A stretch of DNA of 64,000 nucleotides, taken from Pseudomonas tensinigenes (GTDB taxonomy: Bacteria; Pseudomonadota; Gammaproteobacteria; Pseudomonadales; Pseudomonadaceae). Below the pieces are notes generated by a model. That model did no database searches. It saw only the letters and a program-made list of their open reading frames with translations, and was not told the DNA's origin. Below are positions 40,850-59,552 of the stretch, piece after piece. The stretch lies in NCBI RefSeq assembly GCF_014268445.2, contig NZ_CP077089.1, positions 6,111,001 to 6,175,000 of the forward strand. Direction: 5' to 3'. The position numbers and the translations under genes were made by a program. Within the stretch, counting starts at the first letter, position 1, and every line of letters starts with the position of its first letter.

Positions 40850-42043
40850 TTACTCGATGATTTTGGCTACGACGCCAGCGCCGACGGTACGACCGCCTTC
40901 ACGGATAGCGAAACGCAGACCGTCTTCCATCGCGATGGTTTTGATCAGGGTAACAGTCATCTGAATGTTGTCACCTGGCATTACCATTTCAACGCCTTCT
41001 GGCAGCTCGCAGTTACCAGTCACGTCAGTAGTACGGAAGTAGAACTGTGGACGGTAGCCTTTGAAGAACGGAGTGTGACGACCGCCTTCTTCCTTGCTCA
41101 GAACGTAAACTTCTGCGGTGAACTTGGTGTGCGGCTTAACCGAACCCGGCTTAACCAGAACCTGACCACGTTCAACGTCGTCACGCTTGGTACCACGCAG
41201 CAGAACGCCGCAGTTCTCGCCAGCACGACCTTCGTCGAGCAGCTTGCGGAACATTTCAACACCGGTGCAAGTAGTAACGGTGGTGTCACGCAGACCAACG
41301 ATTTCCAGCGGATCCTGAACGCGAACGATACCGCGCTCGATACGACCAGTCACAACAGTACCGCGACCCGAGATCGAGAATACGTCTTCGATTGGCATCA
41401 GGAATGGCTTGTCGATCATACGAACTGGTTCTGGGATGTAGCTGTCCAGAGTTTCAACCAGCTTCTTGACAGCAGTGGTGCCCATCTCGTTGTCGTCTTT
41501 GCCTTCCAGAGCCATACGAGCCGAACCGATGATGATCGGAGTGTCGTCGCCTGGGAAGTCATAGGTGGACAGCAGGTCGCGAACTTCCATCTCAACCAGT
41601 TCCAGCAGCTCTGCGTCGTCTACCAGGTCAGCCTTGTTCAGGAAAACCACGATGTACGGAACGCCTACCTGACGGGACAGCAGGATGTGCTCACGGGTTT
41701 GTGGCATCGGACCATCAGCGGCCGAGCAAACCAGGATAGCGCCGTCCATTTGAGCAGCACCGGTGATCATGTTCTTCACATAGTCAGCGTGACCTGGGCA
41801 GTCAACGTGAGCGTAGTGACGGATCAGCGAGTTGTACTCAACGTGCGCGGTGTTGATGGTGATACCGCGAGCTTTTTCTTCTGGAGCGCTGTCGATCTTG
41901 TCGAATTCAACTACGGCCGAACCGAAAACTTCGGAGCAGACGCGAGTCAGAGCAGCGGTCAGAGTGGTTTTACCGTGGTCAACGTGACCGATAGTGCCAA
42001 CGTTGACGTGCGGTAGGGAACGATCAAATTTTTCTTTAGCCAC
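40850..42043 (-). CDS. tufA: Elongation factor Tu, copy 1 (str operon)
   Basis: 397 residues with all GTPase motifs: [11 protein letters not shown] (about 18-28), [16 protein letters not shown], and the Tu domains 2 and 3. Delivers aminoacyl-tRNA to the ribosome. The start codon is GTG, whereas the second copy at 57406 uses ATG. The two proteins read as identical and the DNA differs at only a few positions, a sign of gene conversion. Lies 31 bases after fusA and is followed by a terminator. Confidence 0.99.
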   Translation of the reverse strand: MAKEKFDRSLPHVNVGTIGHVDHGKTTLTAALTRVCSEVFGSAVVEFDKIDSAPEEKARGITINTAHVEYNSLIRHYAHVDCPGHADYVKNMITGAAQMDGAILVCSAADGPMPQTREHILLSRQVGVPYIVVFLNKADLVDDAELLELVEMEVRDLLSTYDFPGDDTPIIIGSARMALEGKDDNEMGTTAVKKLVETLDSYIPEPVRMIDKPFLMPIEDVFSISGRGTVVTGRIERGIVRVQDPLEIVGLRDTTVTTCTGVEMFRKLLDEGRAGENCGVLLRGTKRDDVERGQVLVKPGSVKPHTKFTAEVYVLSKEEGGRHTPFFKGYRPQFYFRTTDVTGNCELPEGVEMVMPGDNIQMTVTLIKTIAMEDGLRFAIREGGRTVGAGVVAKIIE

Positions 42044-42074
42044 GACAATTAACTCCTAGCCTAAAGGGGCTGAA

Positions 42075-44180
42075 TCAGCCTTGTTTTTTGGTTACGGATT
42101 CGACGATGTGCGACGGAGCCGTATCGTATTTTTTGAATTCCATAGAGTAGCTTGCGCGACCCTGGGACATGGAACGAACGTCGGTCGCATAACCGAACAT
42201 CTCGCCCAGTGGAACTTCGGCACGGATAACCTTGCCGGACACTGTGTCTTCCATACCCTGGATCATGCCGCGACGACGGTTAAGGTCGCCCATCACATCA
42301 CCCATATAGTCTTCAGGCGTAACAACCTCTACAGCCATGATCGGCTCAAGCAACTCACCACCGCCCTTCTGGGCCAGTTGCTTGGTCGCCATGGAGGCAG
42401 CCACTTTAAACGCCATCTCGTTGGAGTCGACGTCGTGGTAAGAACCATCGAACACGGTAGCCTTCAGGCCGATCAGCGGATAGCCGGCAACAACGCCGTT
42501 CTTCATCTGCTCTTCGATACCCTTCTGGATAGCCGGGATGTATTCCTTAGGAACCACACCACCTACAACTTCGTTCACGAATTGCAGACCTTCCTGACCT
42601 TCGTCAGCAGGAGCAAAACGAATCCAGCAGTGACCGAACTGGCCACGACCGCCGGATTGACGAACGAACTTGCCTTCGATTTCACAGTTCTTCGTGATGC
42701 GCTCACGATACGAAACCTGAGGCTTGCCGATGTTGGCTTCGACGTTGAACTCACGGCGCATCCGGTCAACCAGGATGTCCAGGTGCAGCTCGCCCATGCC
42801 GGAGATGATCGTCTGACCAGTCTCTTCATCAGTTTTAACGCGGAAAGACGGGTCTTCCTGAGCAAGCTTGCCCAGAGCGATACCCATTTTTTCCTGGTCA
42901 TCCTTGGTCTTAGGCTCTACGGCAACCGAAATAACCGGCTCCGGGAAGTCCATGCGAACCAGGATGATTGGCTTGTCAGCGTTGCAGAGGGTTTCACCAG
43001 TGGTGACGTCCTTCATGCCGATCAGGGCCGCGATGTCGCCAGCGCGCACTTCCTTGATCTCTTCACGGGCGTTTGCGTGCATTTGCACCATACGACCTAC
43101 GCGCTCTTTCTTGCCTTTAACCGAGTTGATCACGCCGTCGCCGGAGTTCAACACGCCCGAGTAAACGCGGACGAAGGTCAAGGTACCCACGAATGGGTCG
43201 GTAGCGATCTTGAACGCCAGAGCCGAGAACGGCTCCGCATCGTCTGCATGACGCTCCAGCTCGATTTCCTCGTTATCAGGGTCAGTACCCTTGATCGCAG
43301 GAATGTCGGTCGGTGCAGGCAGGAAGTCGATAACGGCGTCGAGAACCAGGGGAACGCCCTTGTTCTTGAACGAAGAACCGCAAACAGCCAGAACGATTTC
43401 GCCGGCGATAGTACGCTGACGCAAAGCAGCCTTGATCTCTTCGATCGACAGCTCTTCGCCTTCCAGGTACTTGTTCATCAGCTCTTCGTTGGCTTCAGCA
43501 GCAGCTTCAACCATGTTGTTGCGCCACTCTTCAGCCAGCTCTTGGAGCTCGGCAGGAATGTCCTTGCGAACAGGGACCATACCCTTGTCAGAGTCGTTCC
43601 AGTAGACAGCTTGCATGTTGATCAGATCGATCTGACCCTGGAAGTTGTCTTCGGAACCGATGGCCAACTGGATCGGCACCGGAGTGTGACCCAGACGCTG
43701 CTTGATCTGACCGATCACGCGCAGGAAGTTGGCACCAGCACGGTCCATCTTGTTTACGTAAACAAGACGTGGAACACCGTATTTGTTGGCTTGACGCCAT
43801 ACGGTTTCCGACTGAGGCTCAACACCCGAAGTACCGCAGAACACAACGACAGCGCCGTCGAGTACGCGCAGGGAACGCTCAACTTCAATAGTGAAGTCAA
43901 CGTGGCCCGGGGTATCGATTACGTTGAAGCGGTGCTCGTCCTTGTACTGCTTCTCGGAACCTTTCCAGAAAGCGGTGATGGCAGCAGAAGTAATGGTAAT
44001 ACCACGCTCCTGCTCCTGCACCATCCAGTCTGTGGTCGCGGCGCCATCATGCACCTCGCCCATTTTGTGACTTTTGCCGGTGTAAAAAAGGACGCGCTCG
44101 GTGGTGGTGGTTTTACCAGCATCCACGTGAGCGACGATACCGATGTTACGGTAGCGGCTAATCGGAGTAGTACGAGCCAT
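42075..44180 (-). CDS. fusA: Elongation factor G
   Basis: 701 residues. GTPase motifs: [15 protein letters not shown] near residue 17, DTPGHVDFT near 88, NKMDRAG near 142. Domains II to V follow, with the translocation domain IV ([13 protein letters not shown]). Moves tRNA and mRNA on the ribosome and, with RRF, recycles it. This is the str operon copy; Pseudomonas usually has a second EF-G elsewhere. 30 bases after rpsG. Confidence 0.99.
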   Translation of the reverse strand: MARTTPISRYRNIGIVAHVDAGKTTTTERVLFYTGKSHKMGEVHDGAATTDWMVQEQERGITITSAAITAFWKGSEKQYKDEHRFNVIDTPGHVDFTIEVERSLRVLDGAVVVFCGTSGVEPQSETVWRQANKYGVPRLVYVNKMDRAGANFLRVIGQIKQRLGHTPVPIQLAIGSEDNFQGQIDLINMQAVYWNDSDKGMVPVRKDIPAELQELAEEWRNNMVEAAAEANEELMNKYLEGEELSIEEIKAALRQRTIAGEIVLAVCGSSFKNKGVPLVLDAVIDFLPAPTDIPAIKGTDPDNEEIELERHADDAEPFSALAFKIATDPFVGTLTFVRVYSGVLNSGDGVINSVKGKKERVGRMVQMHANAREEIKEVRAGDIAALIGMKDVTTGETLCNADKPIILVRMDFPEPVISVAVEPKTKDDQEKMGIALGKLAQEDPSFRVKTDEETGQTIISGMGELHLDILVDRMRREFNVEANIGKPQVSYRERITKNCEIEGKFVRQSGGRGQFGHCWIRFAPADEGQEGLQFVNEVVGGVVPKEYIPAIQKGIEEQMKNGVVAGYPLIGLKATVFDGSYHDVDSNEMAFKVAASMATKQLAQKGGGELLEPIMAVEVVTPEDYMGDVMGDLNRRRGMIQGMEDTVSGKVIRAEVPLGEMFGYATDVRSMSQGRASYSMEFKKYDTAPSHIVESVTKKQG

Positions 44181-44210
44181 AAAGCCCTCGCAAAATTAGT
44201 GAAGCTAAAA

Positions 44211-44684
44211 TTAGAAGCGGTAGTGCGAGAAAGCTTTGTTGGCTTCAGCCATACGGTGCACGTCTTCACGCTTCTTAACAGCAGCACCTTTACCTTCAGC
44301 AGCATCCAGCAGTTCGCCAGCCAAACGCAGAGCCATAGACTTCTCGCCACGCTTACGGGCGAAGTCTACCAACCAGCGCATTGCCAGAGCGTTACGACGG
44401 GAAGGACGAACCTCGACCGGAACCTGGTAAGTAGCACCACCAACGCGGCGCGACTTCACTTCGACCAGCGGAGCGATGGCGTCGAGTGCTTTTTCGAAGA
44501 GTTCCAGGGGATCGGTGCCAGCCTTACGGGTCGCAACGGTTTCCAGGGCACCATAAACGATACGCTCGGCAACGGCTTTCTTGCCGCTTTCCATAACGTG
44601 GTTCATGAATTTGGCGAGGATCTGGCTTCCGTATTTCGGATCGTCCAGAATCTCACGCTTTGCTGCTACGCGACGTCTTGGCAT
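44211..44684 (-). CDS. rpsG: 30S ribosomal protein S7
   Basis: About 156-157 residues, [20 protein letters not shown], with the C-terminal hairpin region [20 protein letters not shown]. Starts assembly of the 30S head and lines the E site. In E. coli it represses the str operon through the rpsL-rpsG junction; here that junction is 107 bases, similar in length, which may hold the target. Confidence 0.98.
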   Translation of the reverse strand: MPRRRVAAKREILDDPKYGSQILAKFMNHVMESGKKAVAERIVYGALETVATRKAGTDPLELFEKALDAIAPLVEVKSRRVGGATYQVPVEVRPSRRNALAMRWLVDFARKRGEKSMALRLAGELLDAAEGKGAAVKKREDVHRMAEANKAFSHYRF

Positions 44685-44791
44685 GATAAGCCCTCAAGCG
44701 GTCTTCAGGTTAGCTCGGGACAGATCCAATGGATGCGTGCCCGACCTTACTCTTATCGACTCAATAAAATGAAAATCTGCAAAGCGGCCGA

Positions 44792-45163
44792 TTACTTCGG
44801 ACGCTTGGTACCGTACTTCGAACGACCCTGGTTACGACCTTTAACGCCGGAAGTATCCAAGGAGCCGCGAACGGTGTGGTAACGAACACCTGGCAAGTCT
44901 TTTACACGACCGCCGCGGATCAGTACCACGCTGTGCTCTTGCAGGTTGTGACCTTCACCACCGATGTACGAGGAAACCTCGAAACCGTTGGTCAGGCGCA
45001 CACGGCATACTTTACGCAGTGCCGAGTTAGGTTTTTTCGGCGTAGTGGTGTACACACGGGTGCACACGCCACGACGTTGCGGGCAGTTCTGCAGCGCAGG
45101 TACGTCGGATTTCTCGACGATACGCTTACGCGGCTGACGTACCAGCTGGTTGATAGTTGCCAT
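44792..45163 (-). CDS. rpsL: 30S ribosomal protein S12
   Basis: 123 residues, [20 protein letters not shown]. Lys43 ([11 protein letters not shown]) and Lys88 ([12 protein letters not shown]) are the wild-type residues that go with streptomycin sensitivity. S12 monitors decoding. First gene of the str operon, with its promoter at 45255 and no link to rpoC but also no terminator in between. Confidence 0.98.
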
Positions 45164-45254
45164 CTACTAGCTCCACTGTTGTCTTGCGACGCTATTGTCT
45201 TGCAAGAAAAGCAAAATGGCAGGAACGAATTCCCGCCAAATTTAGGGGATCAAG

Positions 45255-45283
45255 AGTCTAAAGAGGATCTTGTCCCCAGTCAA
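45255..45283 (-). promoter_or_regulatory. str operon promoter
   Basis: Minus strand TTGACT (45283-45278), 17-bp spacer, TAGACT (45260-45255). The leader of about 85 bases contains GCAAGACAA twice (45203-45195 and 45187-45179), 16 bases apart. I see no terminator between rpoC and this promoter in the 215-base gap. Confidence 0.8.
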
Positions 45284-45378
45284 GGCAAGGCCCCGACCTC
45301 CCCGCCCGTCGAACCTTGACAATATGTCTCGATTCGACGAACGGAGCGATCAGGGCCTCAGCTCATTTACCGCAGAAC

Positions 45379-49578
<4,200 letters not shown>

Positions 49579-49642
49579 GGCCTTTCCTCCTGGCGGAGCA
49601 GAGAGCGGGCAATCCTGCCCCGCTCTCGATTCGCGTCACGTG

Positions 49643-53716
<4,074 letters not shown>

Positions 53717-53861
53717 CAGCGTTCCCCAGCTTGGTCACCTGCTTGTTTGGCCCCTCCCGACGGGAGCAGCCAGAAAATCGTGCAAACCCCATGGTTTGCT
53801 CCACCGCATCGGGTGGTTACAGCGCCCTTATCAGCACCGACCCAGTCGGCTGCCAATAACG

Positions 53862-53892
53862 GAAAAAGGCCGGTGGCAAGAGCCACCAGCCA
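53862..53892 (-). terminator. rplL-rpoB attenuator hairpin
   Basis: Stem GGCCGGTGGC (53868-53877) with GCCACCAGCC (53882-53891), loop of four, then five T on the minus strand. A partial terminator here is the known means by which bacteria make more L7/L12 than beta subunit. About 145 bases remain to the rpoB ATG. Confidence 0.85.
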
Positions 53893-53937
53893 TCAGCCTG
53901 TCGCTTGACGCTCGGGCTGGAGGAGCAAAGTCGATAC

Positions 53938-54303
53938 TTATTTCAGTTCGACTTTAGCGCCTGCTTCTTCCAGCTTCTTCTTGGCGTCTTCAGCAGCTTC
54001 TTTCGAAACGCCTTCAGCTACAACCTGAGGAGCGCCGTCTACTTTCTCTTTGGCTTCTTTCAGGCCCAGACCGGTCAGTTCACGAACTGCCTTGATCACG
54101 TTAACCTTCTTCTCGCCAGCTTCCAGCAGAACAACGTTGAACTCGGTTTGCTCTTCAACAACAGCGGCAGCAGCAGCTGGACCAGCCGAAGCAGCAGCAG
54201 CGGTAACACCGAAGGTTTCTTCCATCGCTTTGATCAGCTCAACGATTTCCACTACGGATTTCTGGCCGATTGCTTCGATGATTTGTTCGTTAGTCAGAGA
54301 CAT
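53938..54303 (-). CDS. rplL: 50S ribosomal protein L7/L12
   Basis: 121 residues. N-terminal dimer domain, Ala-rich hinge (about 38-52, [18 protein letters not shown]), C-terminal factor-binding domain ([20 protein letters not shown]). Present in several copies per ribosome and recruits elongation factors. 74 bases after rplJ. Confidence 0.98.
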   Translation of the reverse strand: MSLTNEQIIEAIGQKSVVEIVELIKAMEETFGVTAAAASAGPAAAAAVVEEQTEFNVVLLEAGEKKVNVIKAVRELTGLGLKEAKEKVDGAPQVVAEGVSKEAAEDAKKKLEEAGAKVELK

Positions 54304-54377
54304 GACTCAATTCCTGAATTGGGGGACGGCCTACGCGACCATCGAAATAAACAAAAAACGCGAGAAGTTGACGAGCC

Positions 54378-54878
54378 TTAGGCTGCGGCAGCTTCTTTCT
54401 GGTCGCGAATTGCCGCCAGAGTACGAGCCAATTTGCTGGTAGCGCCTTGAATCACGCTCATCAGCTGAGAAATTGCTTCGTCACGGGTCGGCAGAGTTGC
54501 CAGTACGTCGATCTGATTAGCTGCGAGGAACTTGCCCTCGAACGCAGCTGCCTTGATCTCGAACTTGTCCTGACCCTTGGCAAACTCTTTGAAGATACGG
54601 GCAGCAGCACCCGGATGTTCGTTCGAGAATGCAATCAGGGTCGGGCCGGTGAACACGTCGTTGAGGACACTGTATTCAGTGTCAGCAACAGCGCGCTTGA
54701 GCAGGGTGTTACGTACAACACGTACGTAAACGCCAGCTTCACGAGCCTCTTTACGGAGTCCGGTCATTGCGCCTACTGTTACGCCACGTGCATCAACCAC
54801 GACAGCGGACAGAGCGACTTTGGCAGCCTCGTTGACTTCAGCGACGATGGCCTTCTTGTCTTCGAGATTAATTGCCAC
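54378..54878 (-). CDS. rplJ: 50S ribosomal protein L10
   Basis: 166 residues, [20 protein letters not shown]. Base of the L7/L12 stalk. In other bacteria the L10-L12 complex represses this operon by binding the mRNA leader; a matching leader stands just upstream. Confidence 0.98.
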   Translation of the reverse strand: MAINLEDKKAIVAEVNEAAKVALSAVVVDARGVTVGAMTGLRKEAREAGVYVRVVRNTLLKRAVADTEYSVLNDVFTGPTLIAFSNEHPGAAARIFKEFAKGQDKFEIKAAAFEGKFLAANQIDVLATLPTRDEAISQLMSVIQGATSKLARTLAAIRDQKEAAAA

Positions 54879-54944
54879 GGGTTTAACTCCTGCTTATTAC
54901 CGTTTCATTCGATCGAAACCGAATGTCGTTTTGGTGTCTGATTC

Positions 54945-55020
54945 GGTAAGGAACCGGGAGCACCATCTGCGTAGGCTTATGGTTTAAGACTTGCGTCGCC
55001 TACGGTCTTGGATAGCCCCC
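54945..55020 (-). ncRNA. L10 leader, autoregulatory mRNA element
   Basis: Within the 197 bases before rplJ, the minus strand can form a seven-base stem GCCTACG/CGTAGGC (54998-55004 with 54970-54976), followed by AGATGGTGCTCCC. This is the shape and position of the ribosomal L10 leader. A second hairpin, TTGGCGCG/CGCGCCAA at about 55047-55067, lies close to the rplA stop. Confidence 0.6.
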
Positions 55021-55075
55021 GCCAGGCAGGGACCCCAATCTTTCAATTGGCGCGTTAACCGCGCCAACCTTTGTC

Positions 55076-55771
55076 TTACGCGTCCAGCGAGCTCTGGTCG
55101 ATAACCAGACCTGGGCCCATAGTGGTGCTCAGGGTAACGCGCTTGACGTAGATACCTTTCGAAGAAGCTGGCTTGATACGCTTCAGATCAGCGATCAGGG
55201 CTTCAACGTTTTCCTTCAGCTTGACGGCGTCGAAGCCCATCTTGCCAACGGAGGTGTGAATGATGCCGTTTTTGTCGGTGCGATAACGAACCTGACCAGC
55301 TTTAGCGTTTTTAACCGCGGTAGCTACGTCTGGAGTTACGGTACCAACTTTCGGGTTAGGCATCAGACCACGTGGACCGAGGATCTGACCCAACTGACCT
55401 ACAACGCGCATGGCATCCGGGGATGCAATCACTACGTCATAGTTCAGGTCGCCGCCTTTCATTTCGGCAGCCAGGTCGTCCATACCTACACGGTCAGCGC
55501 CGGCAGCCAGAGCGGCCTCAGCAGCTGGACCTTGGGTGAACACAGCAACGCGAACGGTCTTGCCAGTGCCGTGTGGCAGCACAGTAGCGCTACGGACAAC
55601 CTGGTCGGATTTACGCGGGTCAACACCCAGGTTTACAGCAACGTCGAACGACTCGCTGAACTTGACAGTCGACAGCTCAGCCAGCAGAGCAGCAGCGTCT
55701 ACAATGTTGTAGGCCTTGCCTGCTTCGATTTTGCCGGCGATAGCCTTTTGACGCTTGGTCAGCTTAGCCAT
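55076..55771 (-). CDS. rplA: 50S ribosomal protein L1
   Basis: 231 residues from [20 protein letters not shown], with the signature [21 protein letters not shown]1 forms the mobile stalk that moves E-site tRNA and commonly represses its own rplK-rplA message. The ATG overlaps the rplK stop by one base. Confidence 0.98.
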   Translation of the reverse strand: MAKLTKRQKAIAGKIEAGKAYNIVDAAALLAELSTVKFSESFDVAVNLGVDPRKSDQVVRSATVLPHGTGKTVRVAVFTQGPAAEAALAAGADRVGMDDLAAEMKGGDLNYDVVIASPDAMRVVGQLGQILGPRGLMPNPKVGTVTPDVATAVKNAKAGQVRYRTDKNGIIHTSVGKMGFDAVKLKENVEALIADLKRIKPASSKGIYVKRVTLSTTMGPGLVIDQSSLDA

Positions 55772-56202
55772 TACACACCCTCCACGTTAAGGCCCATGCT
55801 ACGAGCAGAACCGGCGATAGTACGCACGGCTGCATCCATATCAGCTGCAGTCAGATCCGCGTTTTTGGTTTTCGCGATTTCTTCCAGCTGAGCACGGGTA
55901 ACGGTGCCAACCTTAACGGTGTTCGGACGAGCGGAACCGCTGGTCAGACCGGCCGCTTTCTTCAGCAGAACCGAAGCAGGGGTGGATTTTGTTTCGAAAG
56001 TGAAGCTACGGTCGCTGTAGACAGTGATGATCACTGGAGTCGGCAGACCAGCTTCCAGACCCTGAGTACGGGCGTTGAAAGCTTTGCAGAATTCCATGAT
56101 GTTCACGCCGTGCTGACCCAGAGCAGGACCAACAGGTGGGCTTGGGTTAGCCTGAGCGGCCTTCACTTGCAGCTTGATGTAAGCGGTAATTTTCTTGGCC
56201 AT
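55771..56202 (-). CDS. rplK: 50S ribosomal protein L11
   Basis: 143 residues beginning [20 protein letters not shown], with the proline-rich loop [20 protein letters not shown] that binds thiostrepton with 23S rRNA. Needed for RelA activation by uncharged tRNA. I used the inner ATG because four extra N-terminal residues are not in the family. Confidence 0.98.
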   Translation of the reverse strand: MAKKITAYIKLQVKAAQANPSPPVGPALGQHGVNIMEFCKAFNARTQGLEAGLPTPVIITVYSDRSFTFETKSTPASVLLKKAAGLTSGSARPNTVKVGTVTRAQLEEIAKTKNADLTAADMDAAVRTIAGSARSMGLNVEGV

Positions 56203-56273
56203 GAGGCACTCCAATTACGGGTTCGAACGCCTCGAAAGGCTCCCCGGTTACTTGCGCGTTTATCCCAGTGACG

Positions 56274-56304
56274 ACAAAACCCCACAGCCTAGGGCTGCGG
56301 GGTT
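56274..56304 (-). terminator. Terminator between nusG and rplK
   Basis: Twelve-base stem AACCCCACAGCC (56278-56289) with GGCTGCGGGGTT (56293-56304), one G-T pair, three-base loop, and a T-rich run on the minus strand, 15 bases after the nusG stop. Confidence 0.85.
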
Positions 56305-56319
56305 GGGATGCTTGTTCAG

Positions 56320-56853
56320 CTAGACCTTTTCGACCTGACTGAACTCCAACTCTACCGGAGTAGAGCGACCGAAAATAAGCACAGCCACTTGGATCCGGCT
56401 CTTTTCGTAATTAACTTCTTCAACAACGCCATTGAAATCAGCGAATGGACCGTCATTGACTCGCACCGTCTCACCTGGCTCGAAGAGAGTCTTCGGCTTA
56501 GGCTTGTCGCTACCATCAGCGACGCGACGCAGAATTGCTTCCGCCTCTTTATCGGTGATCGGCGCAGGCTTATCAGCGGTACCGCCGATGAAACCCATCA
56601 CCCGAGGAGTATCCTTGACCAAGTGCCAAGTACCCTCGTTCATATCCATCTGAACCAGCACGTAGCCCGGAAAGAACTTACGCTCGCTTTTGCGCTTCTG
56701 GCCATTACGCATTTCAACCACTTCTTCAGTGGGAACCAGAATCTCGCCGAAGCCATCTTCCATGCCAGCCAGCTTTACGCGCTCGACCAGCGAGCGCATC
56801 ACATGCTTCTCGTAACCCGAGTAAGCATGCACAACATACCAACGCTTAGCCAC
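56320..56853 (-). CDS. nusG: Transcription elongation/termination factor NusG
   Basis: 177 residues. NGN domain ([20 protein letters not shown] to about 115) and KOW domain ([20 protein letters not shown], about 125-177). Binds RNA polymerase clamp and either Rho or ribosomal S10. Ten bases after secE, the usual pair. Confidence 0.98.
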   Translation of the reverse strand: MAKRWYVVHAYSGYEKHVMRSLVERVKLAGMEDGFGEILVPTEEVVEMRNGQKRKSERKFFPGYVLVQMDMNEGTWHLVKDTPRVMGFIGGTADKPAPITDKEAEAILRRVADGSDKPKPKTLFEPGETVRVNDGPFADFNGVVEEVNYEKSRIQVAVLIFGRSTPVELEFSQVEKV

Positions 56854-56862
56854 GGGACACCC

Positions 56863-57231
56863 TTAGCCGACAATCAAGGAAACAAGCCAGCCGAGCAGGG
56901 AATCAAGACCCCACAACAGCAACGCCATAACCAGAACAACAGCCACCACAATCAGGGTGGTCTGCGTGGTTTCTTGGCGAGTTGGCCACACGACTTTACG
57001 AATCTCGGTGCGAGCTTCCTTAACCAGTACAAAGAAAGACTTGCCCTTCGCAGTCTGCAGGCCTACAAAGGCAGCTACAGCAGCAATGACAAGCAAAGCG
57101 AGTACACGGTACAGGATCGGCGAAGCAGAGTAATACTGATTGCCAACAACGCCAACAACCACCAAAGCGACAACTACAAGCCACTTGAGCAGATCGAAGC
57201 GAGAGCCTTGAGCTTCAGCTTTAGGAGTCAT
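56863..57231 (-). CDS. secE: Protein translocase subunit SecE
   Basis: 122 residues with three membrane helices (about 15-35, 40-60, 92-118), the gammaproteobacterial long form. The conserved cytoplasmic segment VKEARTEIRKVVWPTRQETT precedes the last helix. Clamps SecY in the inner membrane. Confidence 0.97.
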   Translation of the reverse strand: MTPKAEAQGSRFDLLKWLVVVALVVVGVVGNQYYSASPILYRVLALLVIAAVAAFVGLQTAKGKSFFVLVKEARTEIRKVVWPTRQETTQTTLIVVAVVLVMALLLWGLDSLLGWLVSLIVG

Positions 57232-57276
57232 CTATGAAGATCCTGTGAAAAGAAAGCCAGACACACCGAGTGAATC

Positions 57277-57352
57277 TGGCAGGTCAGGAGGGAATCGAAC
57301 CCCCAACCTACGGTTTTGGAGACCGTCGCTCTGCCAATTGAGCTACTGACCT
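57277..57352 (-). tRNA. trnW: tRNA-Trp (anticodon CCA)
   Basis: 76 bases on the minus strand, AGGTCAGTAGCTCAATTGGC at the 5' end, anticodon loop CTCCAAA, T loop GGTTCGATTCC, and encoded 3' CCA. Lies between tufB and secE. Confidence 0.97.
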
Positions 57353-57372
57353 AAAACAAAATCAGGCCGACC

Positions 57373-57401
57373 ATTATGCCGGCCCGAAAAATACATTACA
57401 A
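57373..57401 (-). promoter_or_regulatory. Candidate promoter for tRNA-Trp-secE-nusG
   Basis: Minus strand TTGTAA (57401-57396), 17-bp spacer, CATAAT (57378-57373), then a GC-rich stretch before the tRNA. The same stretch can pair as GGCCG/CGGCC and might also end tufB transcription; the two readings are not exclusive. Confidence 0.5.
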
Positions 57402-57405
57402 CTAC

Positions 57406-58599
57406 TTACTCGATGATTTTGGCTACGACACCAGCGCCGACGGTACGACCGCCTTCACGGATAGCGAAACGCAGACCGTCTTCCATCGCGATGGTTTTGA
57501 TCAGGGTAACAGTCATCTGAATGTTGTCACCTGGCATTACCATTTCAACGCCCTCTGGCAGCTCGCAGTTACCAGTCACGTCAGTAGTACGGAAGTAGAA
57601 CTGTGGACGGTAGCCTTTGAAGAACGGAGTGTGACGACCGCCTTCTTCCTTGCTCAGAACGTAAACTTCTGCGGTGAACTTGGTGTGCGGCTTAACCGAA
57701 CCCGGCTTAACCAGAACCTGACCACGCTCAACGTCGTCACGCTTGGTACCACGCAGCAGAACGCCGCAGTTCTCGCCAGCACGACCTTCGTCGAGCAGCT
57801 TGCGGAACATTTCAACACCGGTGCAAGTAGTAACGGTGGTGTCACGCAGACCAACGATTTCCAGCGGATCCTGAACGCGAACGATACCGCGCTCGATACG
57901 ACCAGTCACAACAGTACCGCGACCCGAGATCGAGAATACGTCTTCGATTGGCATCAGGAATGGCTTGTCGATCATACGAACTGGTTCTGGGATGTAGCTA
58001 TCCAGAGTCTCAACCAGCTTCTTGACGGCAGTGGTGCCCATCTCGTTGTCGTCTTTGCCTTCCAGAGCCATACGAGCCGAACCGATGATGATCGGAGTGT
58101 CGTCGCCTGGGAAGTCATAGGTGGACAGCAGGTCGCGAACTTCCATCTCAACCAGTTCCAGCAGCTCTGCGTCGTCTACCAGGTCAGCCTTGTTCAGGAA
58201 AACCACGATGTACGGAACGCCTACCTGACGGGACAGCAGGATGTGCTCACGGGTTTGTGGCATCGGACCATCAGCGGCCGAGCAAACCAGGATAGCGCCG
58301 TCCATTTGAGCAGCACCGGTGATCATGTTCTTCACATAGTCAGCGTGACCTGGGCAGTCAACGTGAGCGTAGTGACGGATCAGCGAGTTGTACTCAACGT
58401 GCGCGGTGTTGATGGTGATACCGCGAGCTTTTTCTTCTGGAGCGCTGTCGATCTTGTCGAATTCAACTACGGCCGAACCGAAAACTTCGGAGCAGACGCG
58501 AGTCAGAGCAGCGGTCAGAGTGGTTTTACCGTGGTCAACGTGACCAATGGTCCCAACGTTGACGTGGGGCAGGGAACGATCAAATTTTTCCTTAGCCAT
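57406..58599 (-). CDS. tufB: Elongation factor Tu, copy 2 (tRNA-linked)
   Basis: 397 residues, read as identical in protein to the copy at 40850. ATG start at 58599 ([20 protein letters not shown]); an upstream start would add five residues not in the family. It follows tRNA-Thr by about 85 bases, the same link of tRNA genes with tufB as in E. coli, so tRNA and tuf are likely one transcript. Confidence 0.99.
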   Translation of the reverse strand: MAKEKFDRSLPHVNVGTIGHVDHGKTTLTAALTRVCSEVFGSAVVEFDKIDSAPEEKARGITINTAHVEYNSLIRHYAHVDCPGHADYVKNMITGAAQMDGAILVCSAADGPMPQTREHILLSRQVGVPYIVVFLNKADLVDDAELLELVEMEVRDLLSTYDFPGDDTPIIIGSARMALEGKDDNEMGTTAVKKLVETLDSYIPEPVRMIDKPFLMPIEDVFSISGRGTVVTGRIERGIVRVQDPLEIVGLRDTTVTTCTGVEMFRKLLDEGRAGENCGVLLRGTKRDDVERGQVLVKPGSVKPHTKFTAEVYVLSKEEGGRHTPFFKGYRPQFYFRTTDVTGNCELPEGVEMVMPGDNIQMTVTLIKTIAMEDGLRFAIREGGRTVGAGVVAKIIE

Positions 58600-58684
58600 C
58601 GATATCACCCTCAACAGAAGAAATTAGACAAACAATATCAACCATTAAAACAAAGGCAGATATTTTCATATCTGCCTTGTTATA

Positions 58685-58760
58685 TGGAGCTCTTGAGCGG
58701 ATTTGAACCGCTGACCTCACCCTTACCAAGGGTGTGCTCTACCAACTGAGCTACAAGAGC
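58685..58760 (-). tRNA. trnT: tRNA-Thr (anticodon GGT)
   Basis: 76 bases, 5' GCTCTTGTAGCTCAGTTGGT, anticodon loop TTGGTAA, T loop GGTTCAAATCC, encoded CCA. Confidence 0.97.
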
Positions 58761-58786
58761 AAAACACTTTGCACAACCTGCAAACT

Positions 58787-58860
<74 letters not shown>

Positions 58861-58885
58861 GGAGCCTGCAGCTCACGCTTAAATC

Positions 58886-58970
58886 TGGTGGAGGGAGAAG
58901 GATTCGAACCTTCGAAGTCGTAGACGTCAGATTTACAGTCTGATCCCTTTGGCCGCTCGGGAACCCCTCC
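58886..58970 (-). tRNA. trnY: tRNA-Tyr (anticodon GTA)
   Basis: 85 bases with a long variable arm, 5' GGAGGGGTTCCCGAGCGGCC, anticodon loop CTGTAAA, T loop GGTTCGAATCC, encoded CCA. First gene of the tRNA-tufB transcript. Confidence 0.97.
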
Positions 58971-58983
58971 TAATCAGGCCGGC

Positions 58984-59011
58984 ATTCTATACTATGCCAA
59001 ACCCTTGTCAA
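58984..59011 (-). promoter_or_regulatory. Promoter of the tRNA-Tyr-Gly-Thr-tufB unit
   Basis: Minus strand TTGACA (59011-59006), 16-bp spacer, TAGAAT (58989-58984), then GCCGGCC. A GC-rich discriminator is typical of promoters under stringent control. Confidence 0.85.
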
Positions 59012-59113
59012 GCATTTTCTCATTTAAAAACCTGAGGTTAGCTGCGTTGACATCGCTTCACTCTGAATTCCTGTTTAGGTCTTCGCTGTGGAGCGGGCGC
59101 CATTCTATGCAAA

Positions 59114-59545
59114 CTATTCAGTAGGTGCAACCCCCTCACATAGCATTATTTTATGTTTTAACTCATTGAATTCGTTGGAAAGGTTTTGCAACTGAACATC
59201 CCCCAGCAAACGCTGGCCCTGAGGCGAAACAGACAACCAATAACCAGCCCCAGATACATCCCTCGTCGAAGATTTTACATCAACCCCCATTTCAGCCAGA
59301 CGCTGCTGGAGCGCTGGAATCGATTCCTGCCGAGAGAAACCGCCAAGGAAAAGACACTGTTGCCGACGCCCCGCCTGCCCCTCCCGAACCTCACCCGTCG
59401 TTTCGCTGAGCAAGCGAATGTCTTGCTGGGAACCTCGATACAAACTAAGAGGCGTTACATCCTTCGCCCGCAAGGGCGCCTCCTGCTGATGCCAGACATA
59501 ATAGAAACCATTAAGAACAAGGAGCAGGAGAAACAACCAACGCAT
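59114..59545 (-). CDS. Small membrane-anchored protein with SPOR-like C-terminus
   Basis: 143 residues. The N-terminus is an uncleaved anchor (MRWLFLLLLVLNGFYYVWH). The segment at about 64-110 (CLFLGGFSRQESIPALQQRL, then a strand ending GYWLSV) resembles a SPOR peptidoglycan-binding repeat; this is by eye and not certain. TGAGG precedes the ATG by eight bases. Longer frames upstream lie within coaX. It starts seven bases after coaX stops, so birA, coaX and this gene form one operon. Function unknown. Confidence 0.75.
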   Translation of the reverse strand: MRWLFLLLLVLNGFYYVWHQQEAPLRAKDVTPLSLYRGSQQDIRLLSETTGEVREGQAGRRQQCLFLGGFSRQESIPALQQRLAEMGVDVKSSTRDVSGAGYWLSVSPQGQRLLGDVQLQNLSNEFNELKHKIMLCEGVAPTE

Positions 59546-59552
59546 ACAAACC

